From Candidatus Pacearchaeota archaeon (GTDB lineage: Archaea > Nanobdellota > Nanobdellia > Pacearchaeales > GW2011-AR1), in assembly GCA_016234025.1 (NCBI GenBank), contig JACQLL010000037.1, positions 1 through 21,417 of the forward strand: DNA of 21,417 bases, read 5' to 3'. The notes below the pieces were generated by a model. It was not told where the DNA came from. It was given only the letters and a program-made list of their open reading frames with translations, and did not search any database. Both the position numbers and the translations under genes were made by a program. Numbering within the stretch: the stretch's first letter is position 1; each line of letters starts with the position of its first letter. Below are positions 14,386 to 20,136 of this stretch, piece by piece.

Positions 14386-15134
14386 ATATTCCTATCCAAC
14401 TCTTTTCTAACCCTTAAAACATCTGCCTTGTATCGAGGATTGTTTGCTCCGTTGTGAAATGGGAAAGTCCTATTGAAGTCATTAAATCCTGAAATGAAAG
14501 TTTCTCTTCTTGCCTTCTTATACTTTATTTTTTGTCCGATTTGTAATCTTCTTGGTTTGAGGTTTGGATTGTATTTTCTTAGTGTTGAAATTGTTGTTCC
14601 GAGGTTTGGAGCTATCTTAGAAAATGAATCGCATTCTTTTATTTCGTATTCTAATAACATCGGCTCTTCTATTGTCCTCGTCCGATAGTCGGCTGCTTTG
14701 TGATAGAGCCAGCCGATTCCGCCGAAGATTCCGAGTTCTGCGTTCATTCCTGTTCCTGTGTAGTCCCATTTTCCGTTTCTTGGAACCGCGTTTTTAGTTC
14801 TTTCTAAACAGGAGAAATCTCCTATTAGCTCTGTGTTTTCTTTTTTGTTTGCTAATAGTTCTCTTGCGTTTCCGTCGCTGGCGATTTGCATTGGGTCGTA
14901 ACGAAAAGCGGTTTGCCTGTGTTGAGGCGCGCCGGATTCGACTGCAATCATCGCCTTGATAAGATTTTTTTCCGGAGATAGATTATGAAGTCCAGAAAAA
15001 TAAGACAATGTTCTATCTATTTGAGAGTCATAGACGTCGAGATAATCAAGTTCGCTTGGGGAATCTGCAAACAGAATTTTTGGTGCGGCTAAGATAATTA
15101 GTCCTGACTTCAGTATTTCTCGTCTTGTTATCAT
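14382..15134 (-). CDS. Tat-exported lysozyme-like transglycosylase with LysM domain
   Basis: A 250-residue secreted protein. The N-terminus, TRREILKSGLIILAAP, is a near-perfect twin-arginine signal. Residues about 50-160 look like a soluble lytic transglycosylase/lysozyme fold: AMIAVESGAP with catalytic-type Glu66 followed by Ser, DPMQIASDGN matching the GLMQI motif, and a later helix FGGIGWLYHKAADY matching the N-(I)-xxGxxYL motif. Residues about 166-210 are a LysM domain (YEIKECDSFSKIAP, TTISTLRKYNPNLK, LQIGQKIKYK), which binds N-acetylglucosamine polymers. Such enzymes cleave peptidoglycan, which archaea lack, so the target is probably a bacterial wall or another GlcNAc polymer (inference). 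Its start overlaps the preceding gene's stop (ATGA), so both are cotranscribed. No immunity protein is recognisable. Confidence 0.85.
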   Translation of the reverse strand: MITRREILKSGLIILAAPKILFADSPSELDYLDVYDSQIDRTLSYFSGLHNLSPEKNLIKAMIAVESGAPQHRQTAFRYDPMQIASDGNARELLANKKENTELIGDFSCLERTKNAVPRNGKWDYTGTGMNAELGIFGGIGWLYHKAADYRTRTIEEPMLLEYEIKECDSFSKIAPNLGTTISTLRKYNPNLKPRRLQIGQKIKYKKARRETFISGFNDFNRTFPFHNGANNPRYKADVLRVRKELDRNI

Positions 15135-15715
15135 CTTAGCAACTCCATTGCAATTTGTGGTCGCCTGTATTCTCCGACGATAGATTCTAATTTTTCTAAT
15201 CCTCGTTTGATGCAGTTTTTCCTTGGGGGCAGATAATCGGTTCGCATGATGTAGTGAGAGGAGCTTCTTAACAAGTGACCTGTTGCTGTCAAAGTTCCTG
15301 TGATACTCTCATCTATACCTAATGCTCCCTTTTCGTTGGAGAAAATGTCTCTGGATAGCAGGGAGATTAAAACAAGAAATAAGGGACCGCATGTTTTGTG
15401 GATATCTTTCTCTTTCTCCACGAAAAAATCCTTTGCTCCTTTCTCTGTTGCAGAGATTTCTCTTTCTTCCATTCTTTTGTTTCCTATTTGAAAAAGATGA
15501 GAGGCATAAAGATAGCCAGTGGTTAAGACCACTCCCGTGCCAATGTTCAAGTTAAAATAATGGGCTGACTCTAAAATCGGCGCAACGGTTAGTAGTTTGT
15601 TTGCGAGCTCTGACTTTGTTTCGCCGGTCGTCCAGTTCCATGCCTGCGCCGCTTTGCTTGCACAATGCATCAATGCGTCGTCGAATGTTGCGTATGCTCT
15701 TATTATTGGATTCAT
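15131..15715 (-). CDS. unknown membrane protein coupled to the transglycosylase
   Basis: Unrecognised 194-residue protein with one clear hydrophobic segment at about 55-75 (NIGTGVVLTTGYLYASHLF) and a second at about 109-122 (CGPLFLVLISLLS), hence a likely integral membrane protein with a charged loop between. It has its own TATA box and is the first gene of the unit; its last codons overlap the ATG of the LysM transglycosylase. The pair could act together in export, activation or self-protection, but this is guesswork from position. The tail (KRGLEKLESIVGEYRRPQ) is amphipathic. No enzyme motif is seen. Confidence 0.75.
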   Translation of the reverse strand: MNPIIRAYATFDDALMHCASKAAQAWNWTTGETKSELANKLLTVAPILESAHYFNLNIGTGVVLTTGYLYASHLFQIGNKRMEEREISATEKGAKDFFVEKEKDIHKTCGPLFLVLISLLSRDIFSNEKGALGIDESITGTLTATGHLLRSSSHYIMRTDYLPPRKNCIKRGLEKLESIVGEYRRPQIAMELLR

Positions 15716-15733
15716 TAAGTGTTTGAAAAATTA

Positions 15734-15745
15734 GTTTATTTAAAG
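15734..15745 (-). promoter_or_regulatory. TATA box of the membrane protein/transglycosylase operon
   Basis: Minus-strand CTTTAAATAAAC is centred about 25 bases before the ATG at 15715. Confidence 0.6.
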
Positions 15746-15774
15746 GTTTGTTTTGTTTCTTAAAAAAATAGCAG

Positions 15775-16101
15775 CTAAATCTGCGGTTCAATCAGCTCTT
15801 TAATTCTTATCCTTTGCGGGCGCCCCATCTCGAGATATTCCTGAAAGGTGAATCGCTCTCTTTTCATCACCGTTCCTTCGCCTTCTTTATACTCCCCCGT
15901 ATACAAAATATGAGTAATTCTGGCGTGAACTTCTTCTTCAAGCAAGTTATCTCGATAATTAAATTCTCCTCTTTCATTGTGCTTTGCCAAAAATTCTGTT
16001 GCCTTTTCACCAGCAGTCCCGTCTTCTTCATTATCATCCAGGTCTAAAAATTCAATGGAGTCAATCGTTAATTCGTAATATCGCTGTCTAAGAACTACCA
16101 T
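15775..16101 (-). CDS. unknown small acidic protein downstream of eL43
   Basis: Unrecognised 108-residue soluble protein with an acidic middle (IEFLDLDDNEEDG). It reads as alternating strands and charged loops (RQRYYELTIDSIEFLDL, EVHARITHILYTGEY). It begins directly after the eL43 stop (TAA then ATG) with a GGAGG ribosome binding site inside eL43 (minus strand, 16113-16117), so it is the second gene of that unit. In many archaea other ribosomal or RNA-polymerase-subunit genes follow eL43; this protein shows none of their motifs. Function unknown. Confidence 0.72.
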   Translation of the reverse strand: MVVLRQRYYELTIDSIEFLDLDDNEEDGTAGEKATEFLAKHNERGEFNYRDNLLEEEVHARITHILYTGEYKEGEGTVMKRERFTFQEYLEMGRPQRIRIKELIEPQI

Positions 16102-16329
16102 TTATTTCGCTTCCTCCAAGTAGTATGCGTGTCCTGCAAATACTTTTCCGGTTTTAAGGCATCGCCAGATTCCTGCGGCGATGCGTTTTGCTCTGCCTGT
16201 CGGGTGGAATGGAGAAGGTTGAGTTTTTCTTTGGAGTGATTCGATAGCGTTGAATCTATTTCTGACGTTTCTTCCATAGCCGGCACCGAATTTCCCGGCG
16301 GCTTTTATTTTTTTTCTTTTGCGTGCCAT
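16102..16329 (-). CDS. rpl37ae: 50S ribosomal protein eL43 (L37Ae) with lost zinc cysteines
   Basis: Large-subunit protein of 75 residues. The family pattern is clear: KIKAAGKFGAGYGRNVRNR, then GRAKRIAAGIWRC, then GKVFAGHAY. The canonical zinc finger is C-P-x-C ... C-x-x-C; here the first pair reads SPFH (residues 39-42) and the second CLKT (57-60), so only Cys57 and possibly His42 could still bind metal. It is therefore a largely zinc-less variant, a kind of change known for several ribosomal proteins in reduced genomes. Its own TATA box lies 26 bases before the ATG, and it is cotranscribed with the unknown gene at 15775. Confidence 0.92.
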   Translation of the reverse strand: MARKRKKIKAAGKFGAGYGRNVRNRFNAIESLQRKTQPSPFHPTGRAKRIAAGIWRCLKTGKVFAGHAYYLEEAK

Positions 16330-16350
16330 TACTAAAATGAAGAAGAAGAG

Positions 16351-16359
16351 TTTTTAAGG
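16351..16359 (-). promoter_or_regulatory. TATA box of the eL43 operon
   Basis: Minus-strand CCTTAAAAA is centred about 26 bases before the ATG at 16329. Confidence 0.55.
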
Positions 16360-16390
16360 TTTGCTGTTCGTCTCAAGATTTTTCAGATAG

Positions 16391-16663
16391 TTATTTTCCA
16401 GAAAAATAATCAATAATTGGTTTCCCGTCGACTTCTGAATAGAACGCCACTCCATCATGCATAATAAAAATTTCAGGTTCGGTGGCGTTGCCGAGAACAT
16501 CTTTATCCTGAATCACTATTTGATATGGTTTGTTATCTTCTAATTGCTGGTCGCGGGCAACGCTTGCGTTTTGCACTTCCGGTTGTGACAAATATTTATT
16601 CGCGGCTTGGATTCCTTTAATGGAACAGTATCCTATTGCCAAACAAAGAGCCCCTTTAGCCAA
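16391..16663 (-). CDS. unknown small protein with N-terminal hydrophobic segment
   Basis: Unrecognised protein of about 90 residues read from a TTG at 16663; no ATG is available and the frame stays open further upstream (encoding KFLKDTGFFLN), so the start is uncertain. Residues 1-20 (AKGALCLAIGYCSIKGIQAA) are hydrophobic and could be a membrane anchor or signal. The rest (YQIVIQDKDVLGNATEPEIF, IMHDGVAFYSEVDGKPIIDY) looks like a small beta-rich exported domain. A TATA box lies at 16699-16710, about 40 bases before the TTG. Function unknown; transcribed in the same direction as eL43. Confidence 0.55.
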   Translation of the reverse strand: MAKGALCLAIGYCSIKGIQAANKYLSQPEVQNASVARDQQLEDNKPYQIVIQDKDVLGNATEPEIFIMHDGVAFYSEVDGKPIIDYFSGK

Positions 16664-16698
16664 GTTTAGAAAAAATCCAGTATCTTTTAGAAACTTTT

Positions 16699-16710
16699 TT
16701 ATAAATTTAT
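16699..16710 (-). promoter_or_regulatory. TATA box before the small anchored protein gene
   Basis: Minus-strand ATAAATTTATAA would start transcription near 16680, about 17 bases before the TTG at 16663. Confidence 0.45.
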
Positions 16711-16755
16711 CTTTCTATCGGTTAGTAGTAATTAGCTCGCGATTTCTCGACACCG

Positions 16756-16769
16756 AATGGGGCTGCCCG
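16756..16769. repeat. direct repeat of the tRNA-Pro 3' end (possible att site)
   Basis: AATGGGGCTGCCCG is an exact 14-base copy of 16952-16965, which covers the discriminator, the acceptor 3' strand and the start of the T arm of tRNA-Pro. The copies are 196 bases apart in the same orientation, as left by site-specific integration into a tRNA 3' end. The next bases (GCCACAG) also resemble the tRNA's CCACAGC, so a deleted tRNA copy is the alternative. Confidence 0.5.
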
Positions 16770-16951
16770 TGCCACAGCGCTTCGCGCCGTGGACAACTTC
16801 AACTCTCACGAGTTGAAGTGATTTGAAATACGACTTTCTTAGAAAGAAAGTTGTATGCATCAAAGAACTATTTTTGGATTTGCTTTGCAAATCTTGTTTT
16901 CCGCAGGAACGAAGGGCTGCGTCATTGATGTTTCATTTCACTCAACATCAA
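16770..16951. repeat. hairpin array between tRNA-Pro and its duplicated end
   Basis: About 180 gene-free bases hold six stems in a row: CCACAGCGC/GCGCCGTGG (16772-16792), ACTTCAACTC/GAGTTGAAGT (16796-16819), ATAC-G-ACTTTCTT with AAGAAAGT-T-GTAT (16828-16856), GATTTGC/GCAAATC (16877-16893), CGCAG/CTGCG (16902-16921, apex GAACGAAG) and TTGATGTT/AACATCAA (16925-16951). Four are perfect. Mismatches do not consistently favour one strand as the RNA. It could be a tiny integrated element, a structured RNA processed off the tRNA transcript, or stacked terminators. Confidence 0.5.
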
Positions 16952-16953
16952 AA

Positions 16954-17027
16954 TGGGGCTGCCCGGATTTGAACCGGGGTCACGAGGTCCCAAACCTCGG
17001 ATCTTAACCAAGCTGGACCACAGCCCC
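16954..17027 (-). tRNA. tRNA-Pro (anticodon TGG)
   Basis: A full cloverleaf on the minus strand. The acceptor stem pairs GGGGCTG with CAGCCCC; the anticodon arm is CGAGG, loop TTTGGGA, CCTCG, giving anticodon TGG (reads CCA and by wobble other Pro codons); the T arm is CCCGG, TTCAAAT, CCGGG. The variable loop is short, the discriminator is A, CCA is not encoded, and there is no intron. It is divergent from the acyltransferase gene. Confidence 0.95.
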
Positions 17028-17050
17028 TTGTGAAAGAAGAGAAGAAAGAC

Positions 17051-17060
17051 ATTTTAAAGC
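17051..17060 (-). promoter_or_regulatory. TATA box of tRNA-Pro
   Basis: Minus-strand GCTTTAAAAT is centred about 28 bases before the first base of the tRNA at 17027. Confidence 0.55.
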
Positions 17061-17072
17061 TTTTCTAAGTAA

Positions 17073-17084
17073 AATTTATATATC
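17073..17084 (+). promoter_or_regulatory. TATA box of the acyltransferase gene
   Basis: AATTTATATATC is centred about 25 bases before the ATG at 17104. Confidence 0.6.
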
Positions 17085-17103
17085 TCCTTTTTTCATTCTT
17101 TTA

Positions 17104-17790
17104 ATGAGTGTTAAGAGTGAATGGAAGTTTAGAAAAAGCGTAATGAGAAGAGCTTACGCATTGGTTGAGCATGGTCTTTCTTTTTTTGCCGATAATTTTT
17201 ATGATTTTACCGTTGAGGGAATTGAGAACGTTCCACGAGTAGGACCTTGCATTATTTTGCCGAGGCATCAAAGATATGCAGACCCTTTGTTTGTCGGTTT
17301 GGCTTTGAGAGAGATTCCTGAAATTTATCCGACGTACGTTATGAGACCAGTGAAACTACTTGGCTCTGAATTGCCGACGAAACTCCTGAAGTATCTTGGC
17401 GCACTGCCAGTCTATCGCCCTGAAGAGTTAAGAAAATTTGATAGAAAGAAAAGAACAGAATTAACGGAAAAAATCAGGAAGAAAAACGACTTATCGATGG
17501 CACAATTTGAAGAAGAGTTATCTAATGGAGGACATGTTATTGTTTTTCCAGAGGGAAGGAGAAATGGAGAGATGGGAAATTTGAAAGATAAGTTTTTTAA
17601 GTGGGCTGTCGAACATGAGAGAGTTAATTCGCATAAAGTAAGTTTTGTTCCTGTCGGGATTAGTTATTCTCGAGATGGAGAAAGAGTTGATATTAGATTT
17701 GGAGAAAGGGTTTATCACGACGGAGAAAAAGGAGTTGAGTCATTGGTTGAAAAGTGTTACGAAAAAATTAGAGAACTGTCAGTTAGGTAA
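17104..17790 (+). CDS. PlsC-like lysophospholipid acyltransferase family protein
   Basis: A 228-residue member of the LPLAT/PlsC superfamily, which moves acyl groups onto lysophosphatidate-type or related acceptors at the membrane. The HX4D catalytic motif is HQRYAD (His55, Asp60), preceded by the strand VGPCIILPR, and the acceptor-binding motif is FPEGRR (148-153) in HVIVFPEGRRNGEMG. KFFKWAVEHERVNSHKVSFVPVGISYS is the usual following region. There is no strong transmembrane helix. Typical archaeal lipids are ether-linked, so an acyltransferase is unexpected, although PlsC-like genes are known in some archaea; the physiological substrate may not be a bacterial-type glycerolipid. Its end overlaps convergent secE by 8 bases. 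Confidence 0.9.
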   Translation: MSVKSEWKFRKSVMRRAYALVEHGLSFFADNFYDFTVEGIENVPRVGPCIILPRHQRYADPLFVGLALREIPEIYPTYVMRPVKLLGSELPTKLLKYLGALPVYRPEELRKFDRKKRTELTEKIRKKNDLSMAQFEEELSNGGHVIVFPEGRRNGEMGNLKDKFFKWAVEHERVNSHKVSFVPVGISYSRDGERVDIRFGERVYHDGEKGVESLVEKCYEKIRELSVR

Positions 17791-17971
17791 GTAAATTTGT
17801 GATTATCCTTATAGTGTCGGCAATTACGAAACCGACTGCGCCCATTATTGCAATTCCTATCGCAGAGACCTTTGAAATCGTCTTGAACTCGAGAGAGCTC
17901 GGCCTCTTCAAAATTAACCAAACTCGTTTCGACTGCGTTACAAACGACTTTAGTTGTACTATGATGCCCAT
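17783..17971 (-). CDS. secE: SecE/Sss1 subunit of the protein translocase
   Basis: The small clamp subunit of the SecYE-beta channel. Its 62 residues match the archaeal SecE/Sec61-gamma plan: an amphipathic N-terminal helix (KSFVTQSKRVWLILKRPSS), the conserved hinge LEFKTISKVSAIG, and a single membrane span (IAIMGAVGFVIADTIRIITN, about 38-58) near the C-terminus. The start fits a TATA box 26 bases upstream. In many archaea secE sits between ftsZ and nusG; here nusG does not follow, and ftsZ lies about 2 kb upstream on the same strand with two unrelated genes between them. Confidence 0.93.
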   Translation of the reverse strand: MGIIVQLKSFVTQSKRVWLILKRPSSLEFKTISKVSAIGIAIMGAVGFVIADTIRIITNLLT

Positions 17972-17992
17972 TTTTTAATTAGAGGTTTTAGG

Positions 17993-18001
17993 TTTTTAAT
18001 T
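17993..18001 (-). promoter_or_regulatory. TATA box of secE
   Basis: Minus-strand AATTAAAAA is centred about 26 bases before the ATG at 17971. Confidence 0.5.
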
Positions 18002-18072
18002 GTTTTGATGTGCCTACATTGAATGGGTGTTACGAAATTATTTAATTTCTCAAAAACCTAAAGAGACAGGAG

Positions 18073-19356
18073 TCAAGTTTGTAATAATTCTGCTTCATCA
18101 ATCTTGTCTCTATTAATTTGTTTCATCCTATAGTCTAAACTAGATGAACTGAAGCTATATCCTGTTCCTTTTAGTAATTCGTTATATAGTTTATATGAAA
18201 TTGGCTTCTCTCCCGAGCATCTAGCTTGAGGTAAGGATACCCTTAGAGACTCATATTCGTTCCACTGCTCTTCGGATACATCTTTGAACTCATTTCTCTC
18301 CAGCTGACTTAATTCTTTTCCTAATTTGTCCAATTGTTCAATAATTTTTGCATCAGCAGGATTGTAAACCATTACGTTGCCATACTGTATAGGCGTTGCC
18401 TTATAATCAGGATTAGATGGGCGCGGAAATGGTATTGGCTTTACATCAACAGGACACCGCATCATATCTCTAAAATTAGGAACATCCTCTCTCTTTCCAT
18501 CCCACAATGCAAACTCAACGTCGGATACGTCTAAATCTACTGATTTGGCATAAACATTCTGTTTAAATTCCATAAAACTTACTAACCCCTCGCCCTCAAC
18601 TAATCTATCATATGGCTCTTCTTTCCGTCTTTCAACAGATTTTATATACTTGTAGTCATTGGCGTCAAAATAAATAAATCCTGTTTCTTTACCATGTTTC
18701 CAATATATTTCGATAACTTCTCTACCATCGAGTGTGAGTTTTTTTCTAACTCTTGGATTTAATTCTTTAAACTCTTTCAAATCACTAATAATCTTGGCCT
18801 TGGATAGAATATTTGTTAAGCAAATATCTTGATGTTCACTAACATCTAATTCTAAGATTATATTTGGATAATCTCCGTCATATGCATATGCTTTATTCTC
18901 GTCACAGAAAAAGAAAGTATTGTGGTCAAATTCTGTGTATTTATAATTGTCTCTTTGGAGATATGATAAGAAATTATTAGGTTTATCAAAAGCTATTATT
19001 CCTCCAAAGTTTTCATATATTGGAAGAGCATCATAATCGATATTTACTTCTCTTTCAATACAGGGACCACCAGAAGCCTCTTCTTTATCAATAGAAGTGA
19101 GTCTCTCACAAATTCTGAACAATTTTCTAGTAGTTTCGGCTTGTATATTTATCTTGGCGGAGTCCTCATTATCAAGGGTGTTCGCTTCAACTATTTTTCT
19201 TATCAAATCGTCATCAAGTCTAAGAATTTGCTTCACTTTAAGAACAACTTTGCTTAAGAATCTAGGCTGTTCGGCGATTGTGCTTTCGGCGGTTGCAAAG
19301 GAAAGTGCATTAATAAATAAAAGAGAACAAAGTAGCCAAACTATTACACCTCTCAT
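18073..19356 (-). CDS. secreted protein of unknown function
   Basis: A 427-residue protein with a clear Sec signal peptide (GVIVWLLCSLLFINALSFAT, cleavage likely after ATA at about residue 23) and no later membrane span, so exported. The mature part is mixed: helices at about 30-95, then a long beta-rich region (for example GGIIAFDKPNNFLSYL, YNVMV-like and TGFIYFDANDYKYIKSVERR segments), a Pro-rich stretch (VDVKPIPFPRPSNPDYK, about 311-327) and a charged helical end (LDKLGKELSQLERNEF). Six or more Cys residues in the mature part could form disulfides. The middle, where a predicted strand pair YIYFDAND-like surrounds K/Y residues, resembles outer-surface lipoprotein-type repeats only vaguely. 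I recognise no family. Confidence 0.8.
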   Translation of the reverse strand: MRGVIVWLLCSLLFINALSFATAESTIAEQPRFLSKVVLKVKQILRLDDDLIRKIVEANTLDNEDSAKINIQAETTRKLFRICERLTSIDKEEASGGPCIEREVNIDYDALPIYENFGGIIAFDKPNNFLSYLQRDNYKYTEFDHNTFFFCDENKAYAYDGDYPNIILELDVSEHQDICLTNILSKAKIISDLKEFKELNPRVRKKLTLDGREVIEIYWKHGKETGFIYFDANDYKYIKSVERRKEEPYDRLVEGEGLVSFMEFKQNVYAKSVDLDVSDVEFALWDGKREDVPNFRDMMRCPVDVKPIPFPRPSNPDYKATPIQYGNVMVYNPADAKIIEQLDKLGKELSQLERNEFKDVSEEQWNEYESLRVSLPQARCSGEKPISYKLYNELLKGTGYSFSSSSLDYRMKQINRDKIDEAELLQT

Positions 19357-19379
19357 AATATTAAATCGTGTTCTTTTCT

Positions 19380-19389
19380 CTTTATATAC
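19380..19389 (-). promoter_or_regulatory. TATA box of the secreted protein gene
   Basis: Minus-strand GTATATAAAG is centred about 29 bases before the ATG at 19356. Confidence 0.55.
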
Positions 19390-19432
19390 CTTCTGAATCT
19401 ACGGCCTTAACCTTACAGCTCTGTTACACAAA

Positions 19433-19443
19433 TGCTTATAAAT
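19433..19443 (+). promoter_or_regulatory. TATA box and leader of the second HAD gene
   Basis: GCTTATAAATT would start transcription near 19463, giving an unusually long leader of about 75 bases before the ATG at 19538. The leader holds a seven-codon frame (MEDAHGH, 19471-19494) and a small hairpin, CATCAA/TTGATG, at about 19510-19524. Confidence 0.45.
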
Positions 19444-19537
19444 TGTTTCTGTCAAGAACTTTCGATTAAAATGGAGGATGCGCATGGTCACTAAGATTTG
19501 TGCCTGCTTCATCAAGTCTTGATGTACTAAGAAGAAA

Positions 19538-20116
19538 ATGAAAATAGCAGTGGATGTGGATGAGGTTTTAGCGTCGCTGATTGATGCCGTCTTAAAATAT
19601 TATAACAATCTTAACGGCACTTGTTTTGCGAGAGAAGATTTTAAAAGTTATAATTGGTGGGATGTATTAGGCAGAGAAAAAGAGGAGGTTGTCTCGATGT
19701 ATTATGATTTTTGGAAGAGTCCTTACTCCGAGGACATCAATCCTGTCAGAGGTTCTTTGTTCGGAATTGATTCCCTATCGCGGAAGAACAAGATTATTTC
19801 CGTGACTTCGCGCCAGTTTGATTTTATCACGCAGACAAAAAGATGGATTGAACAGCACTACTATAATAAAATTCAAGAAGTTTATTTTACCAATGAGCTT
19901 TCTAATAACAAGAGTGGAAGTTTTACGAAATCAGAGATTTGTCTTCGGGAAGGTGTTGATTTGCTGATTGATGATCATGTCAGACACGCCGTTGATTGCG
20001 CGGAACATGGAATTGATGTCCTCATTATGAACTCTCCATGGAATCGGAATTTTGAAGATACGGATAAAATAAAAAGAGTTTATTTATGGGAGGATGTTGT
20101 TAGTCGGATTTGTTGA
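19538..20116 (+). CDS. HAD phosphatase, 5'(3')-deoxyribonucleotidase (NT5C) type
   Basis: A 192-residue phosphatase most like the NT5C family that dephosphorylates (deoxy)nucleoside monophosphates. Motif I is VDVDEVLAS (Asp6, Asp8); the helical cap contains the aromatic stretch YNWWDVLG; motif II is SVTSR (Thr90/Ser91); motif III uses Lys131 in FTKSEIC; motif IV is LLIDDHVRHA (Asp145/Asp146). The closing IMNSPWNR is typical of this family, where it precedes a conserved Asn/Arg pair near the active site. It is distinct from the HAD protein at 10491, which lacks these family features. It is monocistronic with a longer leader than other genes here and converges on ftsZ. Confidence 0.9.
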   Translation: MKIAVDVDEVLASLIDAVLKYYNNLNGTCFAREDFKSYNWWDVLGREKEEVVSMYYDFWKSPYSEDINPVRGSLFGIDSLSRKNKIISVTSRQFDFITQTKRWIEQHYYNKIQEVYFTNELSNNKSGSFTKSEICLREGVDLLIDDHVRHAVDCAEHGIDVLIMNSPWNRNFEDTDKIKRVYLWEDVVSRIC

Positions 20117-20136
20117 CTCCGTTTTTTCTATAACGC

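Noticed and set aside
14382..15715. Phage holin/endolysin pair
   Set aside because: The membrane protein is longer than typical holins with only two likely spans, the enzyme has a Tat signal, and no other phage genes are nearby.
16770..16792. Second, mini tRNA-Pro
   Set aside because: It has acceptor-like ends, but no anticodon or T arm; the bases pair better within the CCACAGCGC hairpin.
16740..16951. CRISPR array
   Set aside because: The hairpins differ from one another in sequence; there is no repeated unit with spacers.
19471..19530. C/D-box guide RNA
   Set aside because: A TGATGA-like C box appears on the minus strand, but no CTGA D box lies at a fitting distance.
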